From a virus, in IMG/VR virus record IMGVR_UViG_3300030098_005028, positions 121,278 to 143,058 of that record: a stretch of 21,781 nucleotides of DNA; one strand, given 5' to 3'. Shown in pieces: positions 6,276 to 12,698 of this stretch. The notes beneath the pieces are model-generated. The model was not told where the DNA came from. It did no database searches and saw nothing but the letters and a program-made list of their open reading frames with translations. A program made the translations under genes and the position numbers. Within the stretch, counting starts at the first letter, position 1, and every line of letters starts with the position of its first letter.

Positions 6276-7511
6276 TCAGACTGCCAGACTTTTCGAGAAT
6301 GATTTCTCAATCTCTTTATCAGACATTACCTTAGCCTGATTGACTAATGCTTCCCAGCGAGGTGCAGTTATGTTTGCCATCTCTCCACCAACCTGATCTA
6401 GCTTCAACCAACTGGCATCATCCAGAGTTTGTCCGAATCTGGTTATCGCATTTACAACTCCAAAAGCTGAGTTAGCTTCATTGCCAAGAATATCTTTCTC
6501 GACTAGGAAAGCCTCCATAACTCCGGTTGCATGTTTCTTAGTAATTCCAAATCCCTTTACAGTCTGAGCAATTACATTAGACATTGGTGCAACACCGTTT
6601 ACTTTATGCTCACGAAGTTTCAACAATACATCTATGCCGGAATCTACAAGAGGAATTTGTGCAGTCAGGTTTTCTATGATTTCTTCACGAAGTAAAGTTA
6701 AATCAATATTACCTTTATGCACTTGCTTAATAGCACTTCCACTTTGCTTATCCCATATGCAACCATTCATACAGATAGCACGGAATACGGAAGGTTGACT
6801 ACTCATAGTTCGCATACCAATCTCAGAGTTACCGATTGACAGCATACCACCATAATCAGAATCGTCTTCTTCTCGAATCGAATCAGGAATAAGAATATTA
6901 CCAAAAATGTTATCATGGTCACCGCGCCAGTGCGATATTTTGCCATCCTTGACAGTTTTCGTAACAGTCTCCATAAACCAAGAATTGTTGATGATTGCAT
7001 ACTGGTGAGATAGCATTGCACGCAAAGTACCATCAGTCCAAGTTCTAAACAATCTTTCCTTGTCTTGATCTACTCGGTCACTACGAAACAATGTCTTCTC
7101 AAGAGTATAGGCCATGAGTTCAGCGTCACCTGAGTCACGAGTGAATAAGAATCCACCTTTTGTAGGATGTTCCTTATCCCTGCCTAATCCTTGAAGGTAT
7201 CCCGTTGAAAGATAGCCGTTGACAGCTAGGTGTTTCAACGCATGTTGAGTAGGTGCAAAAGAACGTCCGTCTTTATATTGCAAGACGCATTCTCCATCAG
7301 CACTTACCGCTGGCTTCCAGTCTGATAGCGGACTTCTAATATCCTCAATCATCCTTTGACCTTCAGCGACTTTATCCAACACTTCATCGTAGCTCAGGCA
7401 CTTATCTTCCCAAGCCTTAGAAACATTCTTAAAATCCTTAGCAACGGTTTGAGTCTCCAACACGAAGTCTCCAAGATATTGTTGCTGCTTTTCTTGTCCA
7501 AGTTTTTCCAT
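6276..7511 (-). CDS. DUF932 phage/plasmid protein, 411 aa
   Basis: The largest protein in the window. Order and motifs match the DUF932 family found on phages and plasmids: an N-terminal region with RSFAPTQHALKHLA (about 82-95), AMLSHQYAIINN (about 162-173), a beta-rich middle with GMLSIGNSEIGMRT, SQPSVFRAICMNGCIWD (about 238-254), then a long helical C-terminus. The family's biochemical role is unknown; members often sit beside replication and recombination genes. Normal length, no frameshift. AGGAG lies 7 nt before the ATG. Its leader (7527-7553) shares ACCAACTTG with the operator of the helix-turn-helix gene, so it may be under the same regulator. Confidence 0.9.
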   Translation of the reverse strand: MEKLGQEKQQQYLGDFVLETQTVAKDFKNVSKAWEDKCLSYDEVLDKVAEGQRMIEDIRSPLSDWKPAVSADGECVLQYKDGRSFAPTQHALKHLAVNGYLSTGYLQGLGRDKEHPTKGGFLFTRDSGDAELMAYTLEKTLFRSDRVDQDKERLFRTWTDGTLRAMLSHQYAIINNSWFMETVTKTVKDGKISHWRGDHDNIFGNILIPDSIREEDDSDYGGMLSIGNSEIGMRTMSSQPSVFRAICMNGCIWDKQSGSAIKQVHKGNIDLTLLREEIIENLTAQIPLVDSGIDVLLKLREHKVNGVAPMSNVIAQTVKGFGITKKHATGVMEAFLVEKDILGNEANSAFGVVNAITRFGQTLDDASWLKLDQVGGEMANITAPRWEALVNQAKVMSDKEIEKSFSKSLAV

Positions 7512-7526
7512 TTTTAGTCTCCTTTA

Positions 7527-7553
7527 TTAGACTGACCAACTTGTATGAACTAA
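7527..7553. promoter_or_regulatory. Possible second operator site
   Basis: TTAG and CTAA flank ACCAACTTG (7535-7543), nine bases identical to the centre of the operator at 5521-5541, here as an imperfect palindrome directly downstream of the DUF932 -10 box. Confidence 0.4.
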
Positions 7554-7580
7554 TCATATCATAACTATCGACGCTTGCAA
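7553..7580 (-). promoter_or_regulatory. mRNA promoter, CGAT class
   Basis: Minus strand TTGCAA, N4, CGAT, N8, TATGAT, spacer 16 bp, extended -10 TG. Drives DUF932. Confidence 0.75.
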
Positions 7581-7636
7581 GTAATTTCTTTATATTATTC
7601 CTAAAAAGTTTTTTTAATATTTTTTTTATTTTTTGC

Positions 7637-7690
7637 TTGACTTTCTCTAAAGTTGTGGTAAAATTGGCGGGGTGGGATTTGCTGGTACAT
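7637..7690 (+). promoter_or_regulatory. Plus-strand cassette promoter
   Basis: TTGACT (7637), N16, TAAAAT (7659-7664), then TGGCGGGG and ATTTGCTGGTAC. It starts 57 bp from the -35 of the DUF932 promoter. Two CTTGCT repeats follow. Confidence 0.6.
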
Positions 7691-7698
7691 AGAAACCG

Positions 7699-7800
7699 CT
7701 TGCTGCTGAGAAATTGATGAGTCGTTTGATAATATTAGCAAATACAAAAAACACTTGCTCCTAGTCATCGGAAAAGTCATTTTACAATATTAGCAAATAC
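7699..7800 (+). repeat. CTTGCT-family repeat, two units
   Basis: Units at 7699 and 7754. Both contain AGTC around the centre and end ATATTAGCAAATAC. Period about 55 bp. Confidence 0.6.
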
Positions 7801-7805
7801 AAAAC

Positions 7806-7843
7806 AAAAAACCCCTGCTGCCTTCGGAGCGTGGCAACAGGGG
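7806..7843 (-). terminator. Terminator of the cysteine-rich gene
   Basis: Minus strand CCCCTG pairs CAGGGG (7812-7843) with inner GCC/GGC and is followed by TTTTTTG. Confidence 0.8.
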
Positions 7844-7844
7844 A

Positions 7845-7871
7845 ACAGTAGCGGGCGTTATTCGCTACTGT
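7845..7871. other. Perfect 8-bp hairpin
   Basis: ACAGTAGC (7845-7852) pairs GCTACTGT (7864-7871). It stands directly before the terminator on the minus transcript. Confidence 0.6.
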
Positions 7872-7885
7872 CGGGATTTTGTATG

Positions 7886-7932
7886 CTTGCTATCAAATTA
7901 GAGAATGAACCTGATAAGTTCTGCTAGTACAT
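7886..7932 (+). repeat. CTTGCT-family repeat unit, diverged
   Basis: CTTGCTATCAAATTAGAGAA, ending TTCTGCTAGTACA. A poor match that keeps the ends of the unit only. Confidence 0.35.
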
Positions 7933-7944
7933 AGGCCTTCGGCC

Positions 7945-8664
7945 TTAGTGGGGAGTACCCACTTCGGCCAGATTTTCGGTTATTTTTTCTGATAATTTTT
8001 TCCGTCGTGATCCGTGTGCCTTAAATCCTACGATACATTTTCGGTCACGTTTCTGACATACTTTGCAAGTATCGCAAGCGATTTCATCAGCTACCTGAGC
8101 AGGACAAACTAGAATCGGTAAACCATTAGGCGTTTTGTTTCCCTTGTTAGGTGCATCCTCCGGCAACACAACGGTAACGGGTGCAATGCCTAGTGCGTGA
8201 TATTCGTCGGCCTGTTCCATTGTATCCGCTGATAAGTTTACCACTAGACCACCGATTTCATTCATGCCATTAATAACTGAATTATTGTGTTCATCGGTAG
8301 GGTCATAATGTGTATATGTCCAACCGTCGGTATGAGATGACGCTTTAGCCAATGCTAAGCATTTATCTGAATCTAACTTATCAACATCGGCTGATTGATT
8401 TTCATCTTTCGGTAAGTCACCAGCCTGATTGTGTCGCCATAATGTATTCCTGCGAAATTTTCTGACTCGCTTGCAAAATGCGTCCCAATTATCGCCATAC
8501 TTATGATTGTTTACTTTTTTCCACCACATTCCCAAGTGACCTAATCCAGCATAGCACTCGTCAGATATGCCGCACTCTTTCGGGCATGATTTGCTTTCGG
8601 TAGTGGATACTGGAATAGCTCCAGTTTTTTTATTTGATGATACAGGTGTTAAATGAACCCACAT
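7945..8664 (-). CDS. Cysteine-rich conserved phage protein (WRHNQAGDLP family), 239 aa
   Basis: The protein matches a widespread phage family that I recall under the label DUF7227, though that number is from memory. Features in order: SNKKTGAIPVSTT near residue 10, a first cysteine cluster CPKECGISDECYAG (about 28-41), WRHNQAGDLP (about 77-86), TYTHYDPT, VVNLSADT, APVTVVLPEDAP, LVCPAQ and a second cluster CDTCKVCQKRDRKCIVGF (about 199-216) with AHGSRRKK. The clusters suggest bound metal, possibly an iron-sulfur centre; function is unknown. AAAGGA precedes the ATG by 9 nt. It has its own promoter and terminator. Confidence 0.85.
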   Translation of the reverse strand: MWVHLTPVSSNKKTGAIPVSTTESKSCPKECGISDECYAGLGHLGMWWKKVNNHKYGDNWDAFCKRVRKFRRNTLWRHNQAGDLPKDENQSADVDKLDSDKCLALAKASSHTDGWTYTHYDPTDEHNNSVINGMNEIGGLVVNLSADTMEQADEYHALGIAPVTVVLPEDAPNKGNKTPNGLPILVCPAQVADEIACDTCKVCQKRDRKCIVGFKAHGSRRKKLSEKITENLAEVGTPH

Positions 8665-8694
8665 GATATTATATCCTTTCTTGTTAGATACCTA

Positions 8695-8721
8695 ATTATA
8701 ACATAGTTATCGGTATGTCAA
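8695..8721 (-). promoter_or_regulatory. mRNA promoter, CGAT class
   Basis: Minus strand TTGACA, N3, CGAT, N8, TATAAT, spacer 15 bp, extended -10 TG. Drives the 239-codon gene. Confidence 0.75.
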
Positions 8722-8778
8722 GCATTTATCTTAATATATTTTTGAAATATTTTTTTTATTCTTTTTTTAATAATTTAC

Positions 8779-8830
8779 TTGACTTTTGCTCAAGACATGG
8801 TAAAATTTTGCAGGGTAAGATTTGCTGACA
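8779..8830 (+). promoter_or_regulatory. Plus-strand cassette promoter
   Basis: TTGACT (8779), N16, TAAAAT (8801-8806), then TTGCAGGG and TTTGCTGACA. It lies 58 bp from the divergent -35 and upstream of the only plus-strand gene, so here it could add to that gene's expression. Confidence 0.6.
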
Positions 8831-8875
8831 CAAAAGTATCTCCGAAAAACTTTTGGATTTGTTGAATAATACTCG

Positions 8876-8903
8876 TTGACAAGTCGATATATCATAGTAG
8901 AAT
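8876..8903 (+). promoter_or_regulatory. mRNA promoter, CGAT class, plus strand
   Basis: TTGACA, N3, CGAT, N9, TAGAAT, spacer 16 bp. The only CGAT promoter on the plus strand, and it precedes the only clear plus-strand gene, which ties CGAT to mRNA promoters. Confidence 0.75.
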
Positions 8904-8937
8904 GGTGATGTTGAGAGAAAAGGATAAGGAGACAATC

Positions 8938-9279
8938 ATGTTGGAAATCGGAGACAAAGCTAAGTTTCAGTATCTGAAACAGCCAGTCACGGATGACGAA
9001 AATCCTCAGCTAGTCAATCTAGTTGAGACCTCTGAAGTTTACTTCGGAGAAATCATAGACGTTCGTGATACCGCCAAAAATCCGGTAACGGATGAGACTA
9101 TTAGACGAGGAAATATTAAGGGACATCGTTCTCGGAATTTAATTTTTGTCAAATTAGCCGATGGAAGTATCAAGAGCTTTTATGATGGTCGTATGGTTTT
9201 ATTATCATTGACCAAACAGAAAATTATTCTTAGATTTGCTAAAGCATTACTTAGAAAATTTTCTAAAAATTCTACTTGA
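8938..9279 (+). CDS. Hypothetical protein, 113 aa, only plus-strand gene
   Basis: Unrecognised. Begins MLEIGDKAKFQYLKQP; a beta-rich core includes GEIIDVRDTAKNPVTDETIRRGN and NLIFVKLADGSIKSFYDGRM (about 66-85), and the tail is a basic amphipathic helix. The pattern looks like a small beta-barrel binding nucleic acid or another protein (inference). The ATG at 8938 is preferred over one at 8902 because AAGGAG lies 6 nt before it and the earlier ATG lies at the promoter -10 box. The stop TGA overlaps the -35 box of the next promoter, which drives a structured RNA. Confidence 0.75.
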   Translation: MLEIGDKAKFQYLKQPVTDDENPQLVNLVETSEVYFGEIIDVRDTAKNPVTDETIRRGNIKGHRSRNLIFVKLADGSIKSFYDGRMVLLSLTKQKIILRFAKALLRKFSKNST

Positions 9280-9303
9280 CTTATTACTTCACAGTGATAT
9301 AAT
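9276..9303 (+). promoter_or_regulatory. Promoter of structured RNA B
   Basis: TTGACT, N16, TATAAT with extended -10 TGA, no CGAT. The -35 box overlaps the stop codon of the preceding gene. Expected start near 9310. Confidence 0.7.
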
Positions 9304-9309
9304 AGTAGA

Positions 9310-9402
9310 AGAAGAATTAAGACTATCTAGTTGTCAAGGGAACTTAGTCTGTAACTCAGAGGCAACCGCGCAAGCAGGTTACAGACTGTCTTAGTTTTTT
9401 TT
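9310..9402 (+). ncRNA. Small structured RNA B with terminator
   Basis: AGTCTGTAAC (9346-9355) pairs GTTACAGACT (9378-9387) perfectly, and eight T residues follow at 9395-9402. An alternative stem AGACTA (9320-9325) with TAGTCT (9345-9350) excludes it, so attenuation is possible. The 24 nt at 9369-9392 recur in RNA C (13764-13787, minus). No reading frame is present. Confidence 0.6.
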
Positions 9403-9545
9403 GAAAGGTGCCACTTCGGTGGGCAGGAGATCTCCGTAAATGTTTTTCCTGTAGTTGGTTTAAGCAAACAATTTAATTGGCAAACCATCATTTAATCAGT
9501 TTGTGGTAATCGTGGGTTCAAATCCCATCACTTTTCACTTGCCCG
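9403..9545 (+). ncRNA. tRNA-like element with a perfect T-arm, unresolved
   Basis: GTGGG-TTCAAAT-CCCAT (9512-9528) is a textbook tRNA T-arm. GAAAGGTG (9403-9410) can pair CACTTTTC (9529-9536), exactly where an acceptor strand should be, giving eight pairs with one wobble. But about 130 nt separate the ends and no standard D or anticodon arm fits, so this is an inserted, decayed or non-canonical tRNA-like RNA. A competing stem GGGCAGG (9421-9427) with CTTGCCC (9538-9544) is also possible. Confidence 0.4.
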
Positions 9546-9596
9546 ACAGTAGCTCTGTTTGGTAGCAAATAAGATTCCTCTTCATGAGGGTCTCCG

Positions 9597-9638
9597 GCCT
9601 CGCAGGTTCTTAATCCTTTCTGACCTGCGGGGCTTTTT
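9597..9638 (+). terminator. Strong plus-strand terminator
   Basis: GCCTCGCAGGT (9597-9607) pairs ACCTGCGGGGC (9623-9633) with one wobble, followed by TTTTT. Ends the plus-strand block. Confidence 0.8.
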
Positions 9639-9639
9639 G

Positions 9640-9745
9640 CTTGCTCTTAGCCATTGTAAAAGTCGTTGCGTAACATTTGCTGATACTTGCTTGCTCTTAG
9701 TTATAGAAAAAGTCGTTTTATAACATTTGGTGATACACGCAAATC
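9640..9745 (+). repeat. CTTGCT-family tandem repeat, 50-bp period
   Basis: Units at 9640 and 9690: CTTGCTCTTAG...AAAAGTCGTT...TAACATTTG(C/G)TGATAC. A decayed third start is at 9740. The centre TAAAAGTCGTTGCGTAAC aligns base for base with the start region of the plus-strand cassette promoters. Confidence 0.65.
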
Positions 9746-9749
9746 AAAT

Positions 9750-9794
9750 AAAAAAGATGAGCCGCAGGTGGAAAACAGACCTACGGCTCATCTT
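9750..9794 (-). terminator. Terminator of the 71-codon gene
   Basis: AAGATGAGCCG pairs CGGCTCATCTT (9754-9794), 11 bp plus inner GGT/ACC, followed on the minus strand by TTTTTTATTT. Confidence 0.85.
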
Positions 9795-9818
9795 GAAACG
9801 CTTGTACTACACGTTTCC

Positions 9819-10034
9819 TTATACTTTTGAGTGGTATTCCATGCACTTTTTATGGATTTTATCTTTCCACATTTCTCTATTTAATTCATAAAGTTGCCAA
9901 TCTTCTGCGTCTTGGCCTTGCAAGGGTTCTCCTGTGTATAGGTCTAGTCCATTAGCTATCCTCTCCCTATACATTTCCATTCTACGTTGTCTTTCCTCCA
10001 TGACTTGTCCGCTTAGTCTAGCTGATTTTGGCAA
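9819..10034 (-). CDS. Hypothetical protein, 71 aa, TTG start
   Basis: Unrecognised small protein, helical and charged: PKSARLSGQVMEERQRRMEM, then a short GLDLYTGEPLQGQDAEDW loop and a second helix. The start codon is TTG, supported by AGGAG 8 nt upstream. It ends with a strong terminator. The only promoter before it (10079-10105) has a 15-bp spacer and no CGAT, so it may also be read from the operon upstream. Confidence 0.75.
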   Translation of the reverse strand: MPKSARLSGQVMEERQRRMEMYRERIANGLDLYTGEPLQGQDAEDWQLYELNREMWKDKIHKKCMEYHSKV

Positions 10035-10078
10035 TATATAAACTCCTAATAAATCTACTTTAATATCTTCTCTGTTTC

Positions 10079-10105
10079 ATTTTAACACGTATATGTGAAT
10101 GTCAA
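10079..10105 (-). promoter_or_regulatory. Possible promoter overlapping a stop codon
   Basis: Minus strand TTGACA, N15, TAAAAT, no CGAT. The -35 box contains the TGA stop of the 70-codon gene. Confidence 0.45.
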
Positions 10106-10314
10106 TCCCGTGGAACGTAGTTTCCTACAATTTCTTTCCATTTTTTCATCACATAACCCAACTTCCCCTGACTCTTAATTCCACCGATTGCGGAACCAGT
10201 CGATCCTACCCAACTACAAATGGCGTACTTACCTGTGTAATTGCACTTCACTAAGTGACTAGTGCCGGTTGGGGTTTGCTTGGTTCGTTTTACTTCGTAT
10301 GCTGTATAAGCCAT
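10102..10314 (-). CDS. Hypothetical basic protein, 70 aa
   Basis: Unrecognised. Begins MAYTAYEVKRTKQTPTGTSH and continues with a beta-rich, lysine-rich sequence containing two cysteines (CNYTGKYAICSW) and a glycine-rich segment. The start at 10314 has AAGG 8 nt upstream; a longer frame from 10398 overlaps the preceding gene and has worse signals. It forms a two-gene unit with the 61-codon gene 26 nt upstream. Confidence 0.7.
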   Translation of the reverse strand: MAYTAYEVKRTKQTPTGTSHLVKCNYTGKYAICSWVGSTGSAIGGIKSQGKLGYVMKKWKEIVGNYVPRD

Positions 10315-10340
10315 TTTATTTACCTTCATTTTCTCCAAAA

Positions 10341-10526
10341 TCAATAATCTTTGACAATATCCAACACGGATTTGGCAACATTCAACCGTTCTTCCCATTG
10401 AGCGGTTAGCGACATGCCTAACTCATTGCACTTTGCAATGCGTTTTTCGCATTCCTCAATACGATCCTCAAGAGCTTGCTCAACACAAATAAGTTGTCTA
10501 ATGCTTAGTTCTACTTTGTGATTCAT
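10341..10526 (-). CDS. Hypothetical helical protein, 61 aa
   Basis: Unrecognised. Nearly all helix with heptad-like spacing (IRQLICVEQALEDRIEECEK and a second helix), probably a small coiled coil or helical hairpin. The ribosome binding site is modest (AGAAGAG). It is the first gene after the promoter at 10559-10586. Confidence 0.75.
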   Translation of the reverse strand: MNHKVELSIRQLICVEQALEDRIEECEKRIAKCNELGMSLTAQWEERLNVAKSVLDIVKDY

Positions 10527-10558
10527 CTTGTTTTCTCTTCTTAATTAAGTTTCTCTTT

Positions 10559-10586
10559 ATTATAATACTCATCGGCACAATGTCAA
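10559..10586 (-). promoter_or_regulatory. mRNA promoter, CGAT class
   Basis: Minus strand TTGACA, N6, CGAT, N6, TATAAT, spacer 16 bp. Confidence 0.85.
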
Positions 10587-10641
10587 TCATTTATTTACTA
10601 TTTTATCGAAAAACTTTTTTTATTATTTTATCAAAATATAG

Positions 10642-10716
10642 TTGACATTCTATCTTTTTATGGTAAAATTTGCGGGGTAAGATTAGAAGCTCCATCCCTT
10701 GCGGGATGGAACTTCT
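10642..10716 (+). promoter_or_regulatory. Plus-strand cassette promoter and hairpin
   Basis: TTGACA (10642), N16, TAAAAT (10664-10669), then TTGCGGGGTAAGATTAG. Hairpin AGAAG/CTTCT plus TCCATCCC/GGGATGGA (10685-10716). No T-run. 56 bp from the divergent -35. Confidence 0.7.
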
Positions 10717-10726
10717 ACGACTACGT

Positions 10727-11038
10727 CTAGTCGCACAGTTCGACGTGAAATCCGTCAATCTGTTCTCTTACATATTCTTCGCACCACTCAACCAGCTTAG
10801 GCAATTCATTTGCTTCGCCGTTTGGAAGAACAGAGCTTGCGACTTCGTCACCGTTTTCTCGATAGGTTTCCCAATCGGTAATTTCTACACCTGTTACATG
10901 AATATTGTCTTCAGGAGGATTTACACCGGTGTAATCGTGAATGGTTTCCTGTTCAGAAAACACTTCTGCATTGAAGCTCAAAAATACGCCTTCGTATTTA
11001 ATGTCTTCAAACGATAGATAAGTTTTTACGCTTCTCAT
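10727..11038 (-). CDS. Hypothetical acidic protein, 103 aa
   Basis: Unrecognised acidic protein. Predicted strands near the start (MRSVKTYLSFEDIKYEGVF), an FNAEV motif at residues 22-26, a central GVNPPEDNIHVTGVEITDW block and a C-terminal helix (LPKLVEWCEEYVREQ). AAAGGG precedes the ATG. Single-gene unit with its own promoter and a strong hairpin after the stop. The FNAEV segment is also found in the 65-codon gene at 12699. Confidence 0.8.
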   Translation of the reverse strand: MRSVKTYLSFEDIKYEGVFLSFNAEVFSEQETIHDYTGVNPPEDNIHVTGVEITDWETYRENGDEVASSVLPNGEANELPKLVEWCEEYVREQIDGFHVELCD

Positions 11039-11075
11039 AATTTTCCCTTTCTAATAATGTCCTTTGCTTTCTTCT

Positions 11076-11103
11076 ATTATAATACTATATCGGACTATGT
11101 CAA
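11076..11103 (-). promoter_or_regulatory. mRNA promoter, CGAT class
   Basis: Minus strand TTGACA, N5, CGAT, N7, TATAAT, spacer 16 bp. Confidence 0.85.
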
Positions 11104-11158
11104 ACAAATATTTAAGATTTTCTATAAAAAGTTTTTTAATAATTATTTCATTTTTTAG

Positions 11159-11234
11159 TTGACTTTTGTTGAATATATGCTAAAATTTTTGCGAGGCAAG
11201 ATTAGGAACTCCGCCCCTTTCGGGGCGAAGTTCC
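11159..11234 (+). promoter_or_regulatory. Plus-strand cassette promoter and hairpin
   Basis: TTGACT (11159), N16, TAAAAT (11181-11186), then TTTGCGAGGCAAGATTAG. GGAACT/AGTTCC plus CGCCCC/GGGGCG (11205-11234). 56 bp from the divergent -35. Confidence 0.7.
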
Positions 11235-11243
11235 CTTTCACGT

Positions 11244-11750
11244 CTATACTAGTGTGATTTGACTTTTACACTTTCTACAACTGTAGCGTGTACCCTTGCG
11301 TAGTCTACCGGCTTGCGTTGACCCTAAAGAATCAACGGCTCCACAATGGCAACTAGCCGCTACACGTTTGTTTGTACGCCGTAGGCCTTCCCTGTTGACG
11401 TTGTGGCATCTTTTGGGCTGTAGGCCGCACTTACGCATTAATCTCTTCCACGGCTCTTTATGCCCTGACATATAGCCATTAATCACTCCGTCGATTATGT
11501 GGCATGCTTCATGGATTACTGTTTGCCGTCTTTCTTCAGCGGTTGCTCTAGGCCAAAGAGGTGCAGACAATCGAATTCTTCGGGTTTTTCCTCCCCACCT
11601 TGTTGTTCTCATTGATGCGTCACCCATTCGTCGAGTGAATCGGTGGTTCCACTCTACCATTGTGATATGCTCAGATGGATTCAATCCGCATTCTCTAAAA
11701 CACCACTCTACCAAATCTCTTGCGTCATTTAATTCTTTAATAAAGTCCAT
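11244..11750 (-). CDS. SprT-like zinc metalloprotein, 168 aa
   Basis: Belongs to the SprT/SPRTN-like family. The HEACH zinc-binding motif spans residues 80-84 (Glu81 catalytic), with a likely third ligand His97 in SGHKEPWKRLM. Before it is a strand-rich region ending RIRLSAPLWPRATAEER, and after it a C-terminal zinc ribbon with CHC (134-136) and CRKC (158-161). Relatives cut proteins crosslinked to DNA or act as minimal metallopeptidases; phage members are uncharacterised. Full length with an intact active site. AAAGGA lies 8 nt before the ATG. Single-gene unit with a CGAT promoter and downstream hairpin. Confidence 0.88.
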   Translation of the reverse strand: MDFIKELNDARDLVEWCFRECGLNPSEHITMVEWNHRFTRRMGDASMRTTRWGGKTRRIRLSAPLWPRATAEERRQTVIHEACHIIDGVINGYMSGHKEPWKRLMRKCGLQPKRCHNVNREGLRRTNKRVAASCHCGAVDSLGSTQAGRLRKGTRYSCRKCKSQITLV

Positions 11751-11782
11751 TTTGTTTTCCTTTCTGTTGAACCTTTTCTCTT

Positions 11783-11810
11783 ATTATAATATAGATCGAC
11801 CTAATGTCAA
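11783..11810 (-). promoter_or_regulatory. mRNA promoter, CGAT class
   Basis: Minus strand TTGACA, N6, CGAT, N6, TATAAT, spacer 16 bp. Drives the SprT-like gene. Confidence 0.85.
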
Positions 11811-11865
11811 ATGATTCTTTAGCATTTTATGGAAAAACTTTTTTAGTAATTATTATATTTTTTGC

Positions 11866-11925
11866 TTGACTTTTGTGATTATTAAGGTAAAATTTGCGGG
11901 GCAGCATTAGCTGCTACTCGCTAAT
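11866..11925 (+). promoter_or_regulatory. Plus-strand cassette promoter
   Basis: TTGACT (11866), N16, TAAAAT (11888-11893), then TTGCGGGG and ATTAGCTGCTAC. The branched hairpin at 11935-11987 follows. 56 bp from the divergent -35. Confidence 0.7.
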
Positions 11926-11987
11926 AAAATAAAAAGCGGAGGGCGGCTCCCCAGCCGCTGCCTCCGAGAGTCTAAGACTCCTCCGCT
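11926..11987 (-). terminator. Branched hairpin terminator
   Basis: AGCGGAG (11935-11941) pairs CTCCGCT (11981-11987), enclosing GCGGC/GCCGC and GAGTC-TAA-GACTC. On the minus strand it is followed by TTTTTATTTTATT. Lies just after the stop of the 67-codon gene. Confidence 0.8.
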
Positions 11988-12002
11988 CCCCCAGTTTCAA
12001 GA

Positions 12003-12206
12003 TTAGTTCACCGTCACCATTTTCATGGTAGTCTGCAAAACATGATCATAGTCACCACTCATTGCCTCCCTCATGTACTCTTCTATTTGTTCGGGTGATG
12101 CTTTACCACGCAAGGCGCGTTTTACTTCACCTATGATGGAAAAGGCATTACCGTCTATTTCAGATATGTTTACTTCTACTTCTGGAAATTTAATTTCTTG
12201 TGTCAC
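12003..12206 (-). CDS. Conserved phage hypothetical protein, 67 aa, GTG start
   Basis: The protein matches a short phage family I recognise by pattern but not by function: KFPEVEVNISEIDGNAFSII (residues 6-25), GEVKRALRGKASPEQIEEYM, then MSGDYDHVLQTTMKMVTV at the C-terminus. Members are about this length and scattered in phages of unrelated hosts. The start codon is GTG with AAGGAG 7 nt upstream. It is 28 nt downstream of the DUF4313-like gene in the same operon. Confidence 0.85.
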   Translation of the reverse strand: MTQEIKFPEVEVNISEIDGNAFSIIGEVKRALRGKASPEQIEEYMREAMSGDYDHVLQTTMKMVTVN

Positions 12207-12234
12207 GTCTGTTCTCCTTGTTAAAAATAAATAG

Positions 12235-12552
12235 TTATACTTTGTATTCTTCTAAACCAATGAACCTGTATATGGGGACTTCCACAAATCCGGCTATGGT
12301 TGTTTTTCCAGTATCTTCAAAACAACTACCCAAGAACTGCTCATTGACACCTTCATTCTCGCTGTATGTCTTGGCAATGAACTCATCCTCTGCCAAACAT
12401 ACACCTTCAAGGCTAGTTGATAGAGTGTAGCAAGGCTCTCCATATTCGTTGTAAAGCTTGACAGCAAGATGGCCATTGGCATATCTGGCAGGTACAATTT
12501 TTCCAGTTTGCAATTCTTCTGGATTGAACTTTGATTTATATACAACTTCCAT
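12235..12552 (-). CDS. DUF4313-like protein, 105 aa
   Basis: The pattern GKIVPARYANGHLAVKLYNE, then CYTLSTSLEG, LAEDEFIAKTY, a helix NEGVNEQFLGSCFEDTG and a final FVEVPIYRFIGLEEY resembles DUF4313 proteins, which occur on mobile elements and phages and have no known activity. AGAGGAT lies before the ATG. First gene of a two-gene operon with the 67-codon gene. The promoter at 12596-12622 is the only one of its class with CGAA instead of CGAT. Confidence 0.75.
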   Translation of the reverse strand: MEVVYKSKFNPEELQTGKIVPARYANGHLAVKLYNEYGEPCYTLSTSLEGVCLAEDEFIAKTYSENEGVNEQFLGSCFEDTGKTTIAGFVEVPIYRFIGLEEYKV

Positions 12553-12595
12553 TTTAATCCTCTTTCCTTTTTTAGAACTTCTTTCTGTTTATCTT

Positions 12596-12622
12596 ATTAT
12601 AATCATTTTCGGAATATGTCAA
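12596..12622 (-). promoter_or_regulatory. mRNA promoter, CGAT class variant (CGAA)
   Basis: Minus strand TTGACA, N5, CGAA, N6, TATAAT, spacer 15 bp. No plus-strand cassette promoter follows here; the terminator at 12646-12688 takes its place. Confidence 0.8.
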
Positions 12623-12645
12623 GTACTTTCTTTAACATTTTTTTC

Positions 12646-12688
12646 AAAAAACCACCTGCCCCTCTAGCTAGGCCTTTGGGACAGGTGG
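12646..12688 (-). terminator. Terminator of the 65-codon gene
   Basis: CCACCTG pairs CAGGTGG (12652-12688); TTTTTTG follows on the minus strand. Confidence 0.85.
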
Positions 12689-12698
12689 ACAGAAAGGG

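Noticed and set aside
8902-8937. Upstream ATG of the plus-strand gene
   Set aside because: It lies at the -10 box of the promoter, before any possible transcript start; the ATG at 8938 has the ribosome binding site.
9403-9638. Ordinary tRNA genes
   Set aside because: A T-arm and a D-arm-like TAGCTCTGTTTGGTAGC are present, but no cloverleaf of normal length with paired acceptor and anticodon stems can be drawn, so I list only a tRNA-like element.
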